This document shows, piece by piece, positions 38,133 through 50,485 of a DNA stretch of 64,000 nt (position 1 is the first letter of the stretch; every line of letters starts with the position of its first letter). The translations under genes and the position numbers were made by a program. Origin of the DNA: Penicillium oxalicum (lineage: Eukaryota > Ascomycota > Eurotiomycetes > Eurotiales > Aspergillaceae); assembly GCF_001723175.1 (NCBI RefSeq), contig NC_064651.1, forward strand, positions 2,914,001 through 2,978,000. Reading direction: 5' to 3'. The notes under the pieces were generated by a model. That model was not told the origin of the DNA. It saw only the letters and a program-made list of their open reading frames with translations, and searched no databases.

Positions 38133-38907
38133 AGAGATGCCCAATTGGTTTTTCTTTTTCTCCGAGTGACTGGACACCCTCATATGGTCTCTTTCCCAGT
38201 ACCGTCAAATCCATAATCTCGGCATATATGCCGGAGTCATGAGGAAGTACATAGTCTGTTCGAAACGTCTTGTCGATTCCCAACCTACTTTGAGTAGATG
38301 ACGGCGGAGCACGCGAAAAAAAACCCCATGGAGTCCCTGATTCATCAGTCAAGAAACGAGACTCCTCTTCATTCCTCCCGCTTTTCATTTTACCCTTCCT
38401 CTTGCCCTATCTTTACCGGTCATTCTGCATTCAATGATACCAATTGCGTCTATTGTGGGGGCTGAATATATAATCACTGGAAATCAATCTCAAAGGTTGA
38501 GACTTGTTTGTATATCATTTGAACACAGAGATCACGGACTCTACGCACATGTCCGACTGACACTTTTTGCTAGCGTTACATACCATAGATGACAGACCTG
38601 TGGGGGCAGGGATGGGGCAAAAAGAAGTCCAATTTCGCACTGGCTCGGCTCTGTATACTTACCTACCCATGAATGATGAAACTTCTTATCTTGCCAAGCG
38701 GAACTCGATCCGGACTAGAAGAAAGGGAAATCAGAAACAAAATGTTCGAATCCCAGTGACCAAGTTCTCATGACTTGACTCGGAAAAGATCCAACATTCT
38801 ATTTGAAATGGTATCGAAACGAAAGCACCCTTATCCACACAAAGGAAAAAAAAAGAAATTTCTATATACAATTGTAACATTCAACGCTCAAGCTCCATCC
38901 ATTACAT
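38133..38907. other. Convergent 3' flanks
   Basis: About 775 bases. Nothing recognised. Confidence 0.5.
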
Positions 38908-40600
38908 TCACCGAACCTTCTTCAACTTGTTGCGCTTACGACCCAGAACATCTCGTCCCTCTTCAATCTCGCCGGCAGCTTCCCGCTTCGCCGAGCCCAC
39001 GTCCTTGAGCATCGTGGTTCTCGTCACGCGACTCTCAATGTTAACACCCTCCTCGGCCCACTCGACCATCTCCCGGCCCACGCGCTTTTCGATCGCAAGT
39101 ACAAGCTCCACGTCGCGCTGGCCCACCAAAGTCACGGCTTCACCGGTGCGTCCCGCACGCGCAGTACGACCCACTCGGTGAACGTAGTCGTCTGGGTTTC
39201 GAGGCACGTCGAAGTTGATGACCAAGCTGACGATGGGAATATCGAGACCACGGGATGCCACGTCCGTGGCCACGAGGATTCGGGCCGCAGCGGCGCGGAA
39301 CCGAGCCAGATTGGAGGTTCGTTCGGACTGGGGGAGTAAACTGTGGAGGGAGGTGGCGCGGTGTCCGAGGCGACGGAGAGTGCGTTCCAGCAGGTCGGCC
39401 GTCTTGGTGTGGTTGCAGAAGATGATGGCCGGTCTGGAGATGTTTTCCTCGGTGGAGATCAGGGCATGCAGGAAGGCTTCGCGATGCGTCATTGGCACTT
39501 TGAGGTAGGTCTGTTTGAGAGTGGGAGGAATACTGCCTTGGTTCTCGGTGGAGATTTCCGTCACGAAGACGGGGGGTTTGTCTCCGGAACGGGGCAGCGA
39601 TTTCAGGGCTCGCACCTCGGCCGTCAGGGTTGCGGTGAATAAGAGGGTTTGTCGTTCGGATGACGGGGGCACGGCTGATAGACAGGTCTCCACGTCGGGG
39701 AGCATACTGCCCTGTCCACTTGCAAGCAGTCGGTCGGCCTCGTCGAGCACAACCATCTTCACGCGGCGCAGACCGGCGATCGTGTCTTGACCAGATGATT
39801 TGATGTGATCCGCCAATCGTCCGGGAGTCGCAATGACCACGTGTGGCCGCGATGCAAGTTCGATAGCCTGCTGTCGCATATCGGTACCTCCGGTGATAAG
39901 AATTGGTTTCATGCTCTGGGGCGCAGAGATGGCTTTGAACTGTTCAAAGATTTGGAGCGCCAACTCTCTATCGATGATGTGAAGAAAGAACGGTCAGTCA
40001 ATGGAAATCTAAATAAAATAAAAGGACCTCGATGCATGATTCCGCCAGTGCAGGGCAAAAAAAAAATAAAAAAAATAAAAAACCGACATACCTCGTCGGC
40101 GTCAAGACCACAGCGAAGACGCCAAACGGATCCTGAGCCCACTTCTGAATAATAGGGACAGCAAAAGCCATGGTCTTTCCTGAACCAGTTCGACTACCAC
40201 CGATACAATCACGCCCTTTTAAAATCTCTGGAATACAAGCCTTTTGAATCGCCGTCGGTCGTCGGATAGCCATGGTTGTCAAGGATCCGACCAGCCAAGG
40301 TGATACATTCAAAGCACCAAAGGTCGATTGCTCCGCTCGGAGCCCAATTTCAAGAGCCTCACGGATGGTGACGGGCTCCTCTTCCTTTGTCGTCTCGGAT
40401 TTTTTGACTTCATCCTTCTTCTTGATTCGGGAAAGGGTGGGGAGCGGCGCTGGCGCGATAAAGCCGTCCTCGTCGTCCTCGTCGAATTCAGAGAGACGTC
40501 GACGTTTGGGGGCACGATCTTCGGTTTCGAGCTTGTTCAGATCCGAAGTGTCGGAATGGTAGTCATCATTAGACTCGGAGCCACTGTTTGAGGGCGCCAT
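38908..40600 (-). CDS. dbp8: DEAD-box RNA helicase Dbp8
   Basis: ATP-dependent RNA helicase acting in the nucleolus in 18S rRNA maturation and 40S assembly. Exons 40600-40092 and 39967-38908 give 522 residues, the usual length. After an acidic N-terminus, the core shows PTAIQ (115-119), GSRTGSGKT (135-143), TPTR-ELALQ restored exactly across the splice (167-175), DEAD (245-248), a TAT variant of motif III, and RGLD and [10 protein letters not shown] near the C-terminus. The start at 40600 ([10 protein letters not shown]) matches the family; an in-frame ATG 22 codons upstream (40666) would add [15 protein letters not shown], which looks like leader. It sits tail to head behind the transporter gene. 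Confidence 0.92.
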
Positions 40601-40973
40601 TGTTTCTGGCAGCTGTTTGGTCTCGATGTCGCAAAATAATTTGGTGGCAGAAAAAGTTATCTCCATGTGGTCCGGATGGCGGTGGGAATGTTTTAACCTG
40701 AATAATCAGGCATCATACTACAGTATACTGTCAGAATCCACTGCCCAATGATCCACTACACAGTGCACGCATTCTCAGCAGATTGTGGCGACCGCGTCGT
40801 GTCGATGGAAGGTAATATGAGAGGTTGAAGTTCGAGATACCTAATAATTGGCATCTAACTTTATGAGTACTAAGGTGTACACAATACACCGCCCTGAGAC
40901 TCAAATGTACTATATAGGCCTGCTCAAAACCTCTCTCGAGCACATCGGATCTGACTGCGGTGACATTCAACGG
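40601..40973. other. Intergenic, promoter of Dbp8 gene
   Basis: Only 370 bases between the transporter stop and the helicase start, so promoter and terminator must both fit here. Nothing specific recognised. Confidence 0.5.
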
Positions 40974-43337
40974 CTACTTCGCTTGACTGTGACTGCTGCG
41001 CCGATGAATAATGGATTGGAGTTCGTAAACCTCACCCCGTTCCAGATCATCCTCGACCGCAGACTCGGAGGACGAACTGGGGCGGCCACCGAGGACCCCA
41101 TCACCGCCAACTGAGGATGGATTGACAGCAGCGCCACCCGTCGCCGCCAAATCATCATGTAATTCACTCAACCCATGCGTTCCACCAACGCTCTCCATGG
41201 TAAACGGGCTGGCAGTGGGGGCGTCCAAAGTATTCAGTTCCTCGCGGGTGAACCACATTGGGAATAAAAATGATCGCACGGGAATCAGGAGGAGAATAAT
41301 CACGGGGAATCCAATGGCAGCGATCGTCTGAGTGATGGCAAAAGTGGCACCAAAGCCAATGAGCTCGATCAGGACAAACGCCCAGATCGCTGATCGGCGT
41401 TCCAGTCTTTTCAGAGGATTGGATCCCGGCGTGAAATCTTTATCTTGAGCCAGGAAGATCAATTTTTGGGTGATCCCGTTTCCTTGTAGGGCCTGAACGC
41501 CCATGATGAAGAATAGCCCGGCCATGACGCCCTGTGGGATAAGGTGGAGCACAATAAGAAGCGGACCGGTCATCGTTCCCAGCGTCAAGAGACCCTGGGC
41601 AAGGTTACTCACACGCTGCTCGACAACGTGATCCGTTACACGGATGGCTTTGCCTTTGTTGGTATCATCTTCATCGGCCACTTGACGAGTCACACAAAGT
41701 GCAGCGGTGTGGAAGGGTGCCTGGGGGATAAGCCCGTTGGGAAACGGAATACCAAGAATTCCGGCGACAAAGGTTGTAAGGCCCAGCAGCCAGATGTCCC
41801 AGTGGAAACCCGCGGGCTTTCGCAAAGGGAACTCGGTGCCCTGTGCGATCAGAGACGAGACTAGCATGGACGTATCAGCAACTGAAAAGGGCAAAGAAAA
41901 AAGATGTAGAATTTGACCAAAACCACCAAATGGGACAATGTCCACTGGTACATACCATTGTGATCAAAGTAGAAGAGAATCGTTAGAAGCAAGGCGAAAG
42001 GAATGGCCAGGAAGATGTCACCAACACTGATGTCCCAAAAGCGAACCAACCAGGGTCGATCGAGAGTTGGGAAAAACGCCTTACTTGTCGGCAGGGTAGA
42101 AACATTCACGTCTCGCATGTGTCCAATGTGGACGAACCCAGTGAAGAAGATAATCGTGAGAGGGGTTCCGTAATCTTCGAGGAACTTGCGAAACCATCGG
42201 GAGAAGAGATTACTGTTGCCCAGCTCTCCACAGACCCAGGCAGCCATCAGGACCAGGAGCGCTACCATGATGGCTAGGTATGCCGATGTTTCGCCAGCTT
42301 GACCCCATTGACGAGTCAGGACTTGAATTCCCTTCTGGAGGTAGATCAACGCAACGTAAAACCCAAAGATATCACAGGAAAAGCGTGTCACGTAGGTCAG
42401 GGCATTACAGGCGTTGGTCACAGCGAGAATCCAGTGCATCACCAATGACCAGCTGCGGAGCGAGTCAGTGTGTGGTCTTGGGGAGCGGGGGAAAATTACT
42501 ACATACATGCCAATCCAGCACATGAAAGCCAGATAAGGAGTACCTCTTGGTGTGATAATGTCGTAGACAGTGTAATTGAAGACAGTGATCGGACCTAACA
42601 CCTTATTAGCTGCTTGATCGCTCCGAGGAGACTCGAGGACTCACCAGTGACTCCAACAATGACCAGCGGCTGGGCCGCAAAGACCGAAAATACCACAGCT
42701 CCGAGGACAGAGGCGAGCAAGACCTCGTTGACGCCAAAGCTTTGGTTCGTCTTTTCGAACATGTCCAGTGAGAAGGCCAAAGCAGGCAGGATACTAAGGT
42801 AGCGGTTAGTGTACAGTGTTGGCCGAATTATGATGACCTTCTGGTATTTATCATAACCTCCAGAGAAGCATTTCACAAGATTGGAACGGGGAAACGAGTG
42901 CACGGAACCTACTTTGCAAAGTACATATACACAGTGGCTGGCACGATACGATAATCCCAGGCATCAGTCCAATCACTCCAATAGAACGGAGCTCGGCGCT
43001 TGAGATCATTCTTCATGCCACGAAAAAAGTGAATGCGCCACCACTTGGACTCAGAGGGTGATTTCGACGTCGCCGAAGTACGCTGCTCATGTTCAAGTAG
43101 CTGCTGTTGGCGTCGCTGCTCAGTCTGATTTTGATGCGAAGCGCTATAAGTTGAATTGCGGGTATTCAAAGACGAGGCCGACTGACGCGACGATACTGCT
43201 GAGCCCGGTCTTCCTGAGCGCATAGATGACAGCCGTCGGGGTTGACCAGATGATGGCCTCCGCGGCTGGCTTGATGCGGACGGATGCATGGCCGCGCCCA
43301 GAGGTAAGGAGAAATCCTCTGATGGAGGGGGTGGCAT
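40974..43337 (-). CDS. Bor1/HCO3-family anion transporter
   Basis: Polytopic membrane transporter of the SLC4-related family; fungal members export borate at the plasma membrane. Exons 43337-42913, 42793-42645, 42594-42507, 42452-41956 and 41860-40974 give 681 residues. The joins rebuild MYFANILPALAFSLDMF, GVTGPITVFNYTVYDII, CWIGIWSLVMHWILAVTN and DHNVSSLIAQGTEFPLRKP, all hallmarks of the family. The acceptor at 41861 was chosen over one 18 bases earlier because it gives the conserved DHNVSSL. About 80 basic Ser-rich residues precede the first membrane span. The C-terminal 90 residues are hydrophilic and acidic. A second ATG at 43289 is an alternative start. Confidence 0.93.
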
Positions 43338-44419
43338 TGGCCGTGGACGAAAATGACAACGGCGAGGTGAGGCGCAGGCGAGTCTCCCTTGAACTGGCTT
43401 CACACATCCACCTCTCTGGGGGAGTAGGTAGTTTGTAGTACTAAGCGTGGAGACAAACGCAAATGCACATGAAGCTCTCTCTCGCTCTCTCTCTCTCGCT
43501 CTCAATTGTGGAGTCAAGGCGCCTTGGGGGAACGGCGTTCTGTACCGTTCTGTACTGTAATTTGATGCCTCAGGCAATATTATTGTTCGACGGTCCGGTG
43601 GTAGCACAGACGGTGTCCAGGGCCCAGTCCAGCGTACCAAGATTGGATGGCAAGATGGCTGGAGAGGCTTGTTTATGCCAAGGGCGCTGTTTGACTGACA
43701 CGGAACTTTTGGCATGATTTCACCACATTCTTATCACCTGCAAGAGATACGATTCCTGGCAGATAAAATTTCCTGGCCTTGCCCAACAACCTCACGAATT
43801 CCGTGTTTTGCCCGAATAGTTGACAGGATCAGTCGAAACAGGATGGTACGGTCAACAGATTCACCGTTCAACCCTGTGACGAGTGGCTTGAACGCCATCG
43901 AAGTTCCAAGTTCGGCCCAATTGATGCATGACGTCACTGTCGTATATGATACTCCGATCTCTCATCCACGGCCCAGACAGCGTTCCAGAGGTCTCGTCGT
44001 TTCCAGAGCCCCGGAATCAGGCTTCATCGATATGGATGATAATCATCAGGCCCAAGCAACCTTGGTCTTGACCACTCGTCATCCTCATACGGACGGAATG
44101 CTTTGACTTTTACTCATCTTGTTGAACACCATCAGATTCATACGCTCACATCCGACTCGCGGCGGAACTACCCTCGGACATTGTCCAAAACAGGTCCAAA
44201 TTATAGGCACAGCACTCTCTGCTCTTCAGAACGCGGACAGTGTGCGTAAGGACCAAAAAAAACACTACACCTGAAAGGGAAACCTGAATTGAGCTCATTT
44301 TATCCAGTCGTATTCCATTTCTGCTCAAGACTAAGTTGAGAAAATTAAGAACGGGAAAAAAAAGGCAAATCGTTTCTTCACTGCCACGAAAACTGTTATC
44401 TGCAAGAGTAAAGAGAAGC
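43338..44419. other. Intergenic
   Basis: About 1.1 kb. A CT microsatellite lies near 43471-43501. A plus-strand frame at 43714-44106 has no recognisable content. Confidence 0.5.
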
Positions 44420-46702
44420 TCAAGGACCGCAAACGTTGCAAGTCAGGCCTCGGGATCCATGGAATGCCATTCTGTTCACGCAGGAGGAGGGGGGGGGAGG
44501 CTGATCACTAGGAGGTGGGGGAGGGGGGCCATCGCCAGGAGGAGGGGGTGGAGGAGGGTTACCGGCAGCATAACCACCCATGGGGGGCATGCCGGGAGGA
44601 GGGGGTGGTGCTCCCATCCCAGGAGCAGCTGCCATGCCGGGGGGGTAAGCATAGCCGGCATAGGCCCCATAGCCGTAGCCAGGAACAGCGGGTACTGCCG
44701 GTGGGGGCCCGCCAGTAGGAGCTTGTTGCTGCCAAGGAGCAGCACCCGTGGCAGCGCCAGGCGCAGCATATCCACCGTGAGAGCCATAGCCGTAGTCGTT
44801 CCCACCACGATTCTGATTCGCCCAGGGGGCAGGACCACTGTGATCGCGGGAGCCGTAATCGTCGCGGGGTCGTTGCTCGCGTCGTTGCTGCCACGGCGCC
44901 ACATCACTTGCAGGAGGTCCACGCTGCCAGGGCTTGGCATCACGGTCCTCCGGTGGAGGACCGCCTTGATCGGGGCCGGCTTCAATTCGGCGAGGGGGAT
45001 GCTCACTGGGAGCACCTCCGGAAAGTTCGTTCATAAGTTGCTATGGGCCATCGTTAGGCTGGACCTTTTCTGGTGAAATATAAATCACGCTCGGGGCATA
45101 AACTCACCTCCATCTCACGATCCACAGCATCACCAGTGCCGAGAGCACGAGGGTTGCGTTGGCCACCGCCATAACCACCACCGTTGCGCCAGTCGCTTCC
45201 TCTCTGCCGGTCAGGGCAATCACGAGCCATGTGGCCCGCATTGCCACAGACACGACAAATGATGTTGGCTGTGAAATTGCGCTGCTCGGGACAGTCGTAT
45301 TTACGATGACCGATTTGACCACCTGGAATTTGTCAGAGATGATGATTTTTTGTTTCTAAATCTTTCAGGGTTGAAATTCATGACTCACAGTTCTGACAAG
45401 CTTGATTCTCATCGTCACGCAGGGTACCGTTGAGAGCGGCCAGCTCACGTAGTTGGTTACGCTTGAGCTCATTTTGACCCTCGGGAATGGATGCGGCCTA
45501 ATGATGGTCAGCACGGGGCAAATCGACGTGGAATCAGCGCGGCGACGGGGGTAGACTTACTGTCTCGATGACATTGTGGACAAGTTTCTTGGCCTTGTTC
45601 ACCTTTTCCTCGGTGTCGGCCATAATCAAGCAATGGAGATCTTCTTCCTGGTTGCTAGCGTGAGCGGCGTCAGATCGGCCTTTGCCTTCCTTGACGGAAC
45701 CTTTGCCGCGAATGGCAATCTTGGCCCCAGACTCCGTCTCCATCTTCTTCAGAGTGTTGCCACGAGGTCCTATGAGTAAGCCAACTGTGTAGAGGTAGCA
45801 AAGAGCTAAGTGTTAGTCATCCTGAATATCGGAGGCAAGATCAAGTAATGTGCAGCATCAAGCACGGGAGGTTAGCAAGAAACGGGCCGACGAGGTCCAA
45901 GGAATGATCCTGTCAGCTCGAGTCGAGCAAAGAGTCATAAAAGACATCAAGAGGGTACAGTTAGGAGTTAGAGGGTTAGTTATCATACTGAAGTTAATTT
46001 CTGGATAGTCATTCACTGGGACATAGACCTTCTCTTGGGTCTTGGTTGGGCGTCTGTAGTCAGAGGGCGGGTGGTAGTTGGGGATGGTCTTCATGGCTTT
46101 CTCGATCAACTTGTGACGCTCATCCTCAAGACGCTTCCGATAACGATATTCGCGAGTGTTTACACGTCGACCAAAGTTGTCATACTGCGGCGGTGGCGAG
46201 GGAGACCTGCGCGCGCGAGTTAGGGAGAGACGAAAAAAAAATGGTACATACACTCGACGGAGTAGCTGACTTACCGATCACCATCGGCAGGGACGACATC
46301 ATTGATCCGCAGCTTCTGGCTGATCTCCTCGATACGCAAGTGCAGGGTGTATGCTTCAAGCTGCTCGCTTGTGAAGTTTGCCATGATCATCGTGGGCAAG
46401 CCCATCAGGCCAGCGGCTTTGTTCTCTTGCTGGTCACCCCAGCGGTTTCGCTTCTTGCGCCGCTTCACACCATCGGCGGCAGGCTCAGCTGAAATCGAGA
46501 AATTCTTTTTAGCACCTGCCAACGTCTGTCTCGCGGTGAAAGGGGGAAAATTACCTCGAACTGGACTGCGCCCACGCTTCGCGCCGTCAGGCACGGACGA
46601 AGGTGAGGCAGTACGACTCTCATCTTCCTCCTCACCACCGAAGCGGCGACGCCCCAGAGGGATGTTGTTAGAACCTGTGATGCCTTGATTGCGCCACGCC
46701 AT
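44420..46702 (-). CDS. Branch-point-binding protein (BBP/SF1)
   Basis: Nuclear splicing factor that binds the intron branch site in the early (E/commitment) complex. Seven exons: 46702-46555, 46488-46275, 46206-45989, 45784-45561, 45497-45389, 45322-45108 and 45040-44420. Five of the six introns are 63-68 bases; the third is 204. The [10 protein letters not shown] segment is the U2AF-contacting ULM-like start. It is followed by a helix-hairpin domain ([20 protein letters not shown]), the KH domain with its GPRG loop ([20 protein letters not shown]), two CCHC zinc knuckles ([11 protein letters not shown] and [14 protein letters not shown]) and a Gly/Pro-rich tail. As read the protein has 582 residues. 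The last 23 or so ([12 protein letters not shown] onward) are atypical and depend on the length of a C9 run. Confidence 0.93.
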
Positions 46703-47002
46703 CTTTTCAGCTCGAATGCAAGAAAATATGGATGTGAGTTGATTCAAGCAACTCGGGGTTGAAGAAAAGGTAAGGGTGAGCCTTGAAAAGTGGCAATATC
46801 TACACGTGATTCTGGCAAGGCGGTGAGTGGGTCCATCTGGAAGCCATCCATGGATTGGGGTTGTTTGCTTTTGCAACTATGCTACATACAGCTTGATCCA
46901 GCTGTCGATGGGAGTGAGAGGAATTGGACTCAGGCAACACACATGTCAAGATTCATCATGGACTTTATTGGTCTTTGGAGAACATTGTGCTTGATATATC
47001 TC
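46703..47002. other. Short intergenic region between GST stop and BBP start
   Basis: Three hundred bases; holds the GST 3' UTR and BBP promoter. No specific site recognised. Confidence 0.5.
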
Positions 47003-47931
47003 TCAGATCTTGTTCTTTGCGTCCTGCTTCATACCCGCTTGGACCCACTCTCTAGCCTGCGCAGCGCTCTTCTCCATCGCAGCCTTGTCCTTCAACAGCT
47101 CCTTGATGGTGTGGGGACTAGGAACGTGGCGGCCCTTTTCAAGAGCTGGCCGCGCTGCCATGCGCTCTTCCCATGCCTTCAAGTTGGGGAACTCCTCGAT
47201 GTCAATACCAGCCCATCCTGCGGCGGCCACCCATCCCCAGTGAGAGATATCAGCAATAGTGGCACGATCGCCCACCAAATAGCCCGACTTTGACTTGGCA
47301 AGGTGGTCGTCAAGGACTCTGTACAGGCGGCGGGTCTCGTTCACATAGCGATTCACACCATACTCGATGCGCTCGGGAGCATAGCGCCCGAAGTGGTTAG
47401 CCTGTCCCTGCATGGGACCGACGCCCGCATTCTGGAAGAAGAGCCAGTTGTTGGTCTCGTAGTATTCGCGGGTGCCCGCAGGATAAGAAATCTTGTGATC
47501 AGGGTCATATCGCTCGACCAAGTATTGCAGAATGCTACCAGACTCGAAGAGGCGAATGGTCTGGCCATCGCTGAAAGTGTCGGTCAGGGCGGGGATACGG
47601 CCATTGGGATTGATTTCGAGGAACCAGCTAGAGATATTGTCAGTCCCAGACGGCGTAGCTGGCATCGACTGCCCAGCGCTCAACGTCCATCATGTACGAC
47701 GATCGGCGGACTCATCCGGTTTCACACGTACTCTTCCTTCTGTGTATTTTTGGAAATATCGATCTTCTCAACCTTGTAGGGCAATCTGCATTCGAGTCAA
47801 TCAAGCTGTTGAGCTGGTTTCTGCAGCGGAATCGGAAGATGGTTCGCATACCCCAGCTCTTCCAGAGCAATCGAGATTTTGATTCCGTTGGGAGTCTGGG
47901 TGGTATAGAGAGTGATGTTAGGCTGGGACAT
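47003..47931 (-). CDS. Glutathione S-transferase (Ure2/YfcG-like)
   Basis: Cytosolic transferase or thiol-redox enzyme conjugating glutathione to electrophiles. Exons 47931-47852, 47785-47732 and 47627-47003 give 252 residues, normal for the family. The spliced N-terminus reads MSQPNITLYTTQTPNGIKIS, then EELGLPYKVEKIDIS, then DWFLEINPNGRIPALTD and FESGSILQYLVERYD, a thioredoxin-fold glutathione site with the TPNG and cis-proline elements typical of Ure2-like fungal and YfcG/YghU-like bacterial enzymes. The all-helical C-terminal domain follows (ADISHWGWVAAAGWAGIDIE). Both introns are GT-AG and 66 and 104 bases. Confidence 0.92.
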
Positions 47932-50485
47932 GGTGGGCGATCTGGAAGGCAATTTTGGGAGATGGGATTGTAAATGGTCGTATATTCTTAAGAGACAAGG
48001 TCGTCTTTTATGATACCTACAGCCGTGCGGCGGGTGAACTTGGTCGGGTACATAAGCACGCTGAGGTCATTCCACTCTGCATTTCCCCCACTTCGATTTA
48101 TAATCTCGGTCGTCGCGGGAAGAAGCTTCCATTGGGCCCACCTCACCATAGCGGATTTCAGCTAGATACATTTGGTGCACCTGGCGAGCAGGACATGGAG
48201 TTGAGTCGTGAGCTTAATTCGTCGACTAATCATCATTGGATCGATCAGGATCACACACTCCACAGCGTACTTGGTGGAACGACAGCCTCGTCGATCTGAA
48301 CATGTCGAATTCCGTCAACCAGTTCATTTTAGTACCGGGCCGCGCATGGAACGAATGCCCTTTTAGGCTGAGCTGAAGGCCCCGCATTATCACGGAGGCG
48401 GATTCGACCTCGGCATAAGGTACGACGTCGGAATATTGATCTATGCCAGGTAGCGCGCTGTGCCTATGTACTGTACATTCCGCTGTCCAAAGATTGAGAA
48501 CGTCGGACTCCGTCCCTGATAGGTTATACATCGAAAACTTCATGAACAGGTCTCTGTCTTCGTGCATCTGCCGTCCAAATTGACCACTTGGCATTCTAGC
48601 TTTGTTTCGGAGGATAGAGCAGAGATCTGGCTATTAAGAGTAAAGAGTGAAGTCGCAGGATGATGATGCTGTGCTGTAGATGACACAAAGCCAGACCCAA
48701 GGTTGCGGCAGATCCATAGATGGCGATAGTATTAACCTTACATCCTTCACACCTCAAAATACTCCTGCAACGATTATCCCTATATTCTTCGCTACTTGGA
48801 GGCCCCTAGCAATTCTCATCTGTCTTCAGACTTTTTTGACGGTGCCCGATAGAGACTACAGCTGGCGAACAAGACTAGACCTACGTTCCTCGTCGCTTGA
48901 TTCACTCCACTGGAGTGTACAGGTATGATGAACGATCCTGTAAGTCTTGATTCAGGCTACATTCGACCTATCGACAAGTCTTCACGTTTGCGCACCTACG
49001 CCGATTGTCGGGGACTATGAGACTCCGCCCGGTCTTGGTACGTTCCGCGCGTTCAAGTTTGGAATCAACAGAAAACATCAGATGGAGACAAACCAATGAT
49101 CAGTGGCCTGAGCCACGTATCACTGCATTTTTCTCAAGTGCACCTTTCACTGTCTTCCTCTATGTGTTCGCCGACCTCAGGTGTTGTAACTTACCACCCT
49201 CCAGACTAAGGCATCTTCGCCGACTTTCAAAGAAAGCATACTTGGTATGAAAAAAACCTAAACGCACTACCCCATGAAAATCGAATGTGCCCCCGCGAGA
49301 CTGAGTTATTGTTACAGACGCCAGTACCTTCAACGGGAACCCTTGTATTGAATTTTGTCAAAGGTACAAGTTTCAAATAGCAATAGTGCCAGGCGAATTA
49401 TGACGGATCTGGCCCACCTCTAAGGCTGATGATTATCCCTTTGGACCGGTGTCTCCGACCAGGAGGAATCACGTGCCTGATACCGAAGTGTATCCGCTCG
49501 TGGATCGTGATCAGGAATCCAACGTTGTTCTCGTCTGAGAAACCTCACAGCACAGTAGTGTAGTCGGGCTGCGATGATGGAACTTTGACGTGAATGTTCC
49601 TGGTCTGGAGGTGAGTCTCAATTCTCAAATGTCTCATCTAAGCATGTGGGATCGACTGTGTCATTCTCCAATTCAAGGCTGTGCAGCGCTCTGACCTGAC
49701 CCGTAGATCTAGACATGGGTGCGCTCAAGGGGCGCACTTATCGCAATGTCAGCCATCTCCAGTCCCCCAAGTCCTGTGTTCACGCTCAGCCACGAGTGGG
49801 CTACTATAGTGAAGACTCAGAACGAGCAAACAATCTCGTAGCCCGAGCATAGTCCATTCACCACCGCGGGCTATGGACAGTGTGCCTTCAAATGGTGACT
49901 TGCAACGTACGGAACGGACGATGACAATGAGTCAACAGAGGCTGTACCAAGGTGACCGAGTCAGCCGCGTCTAGTCTTTTCTGTCTGTACGCCAATGAGC
50001 GTGCGAATGAGTGGGCAGTGTCGGGGTCCCAAAGCAGTTTAGCGAGAGTCGGGGACCCCAAAGAGGAATGGACTGCGCGCCGCTCCGCGGTGTCGAGTGG
50101 GGGCTTTGGGTGGGTGTCCTGCGAGAACCTGCACCTGCTGGCGTCCGAATCCCCTACAAGGTGGCCTGGAAAATTGGTATACAACAGACGTCCATTCCCC
50201 TCGGCCTCAGTCCTCAGGTTCTCTCTGTATTTTCCTCAAGCTTTTCTCTAGCCCCGAGTGTCTGTCTCTATCTCGAAGAGATTGGGTGTGGTTGGTCTCA
50301 ACCTCCTTCTATTTGCCGTTCAATCAACTGCATTTCCCAGATCTTCTGAACACGATTCACACCCTGTCATCCTCAACTCTCACTTCCTCTCTTCTTCCCA
50401 TCGTCTCCATCGCACTGGAGATCACTTGTTCTTTCTTCAACCCGCATTCTCTATCATTCAATTGACGCCCCAGTAATTCCATCCA
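47932..50485. other. Large divergent intergenic region
   Basis: About 2.5 kb. An ATG-started minus-strand frame at 48226-48594 encodes 122 mixed-composition residues with no known motif; it may be a lineage-specific small gene but has no other support. The last 300 bases before 50486 are C+T-rich and likely leader. Confidence 0.4.

Noticed and set aside
38735..38765. tRNA B-box-like GTTCGAATCC
   Set aside because: No matching A box, T-stem or acceptor stem could be folded around it.
48226..48594. 122-residue ATG-started minus-strand frame
   Set aside because: Plausible composition but no motif, intron or neighbour evidence; left as part of the intergenic entry.
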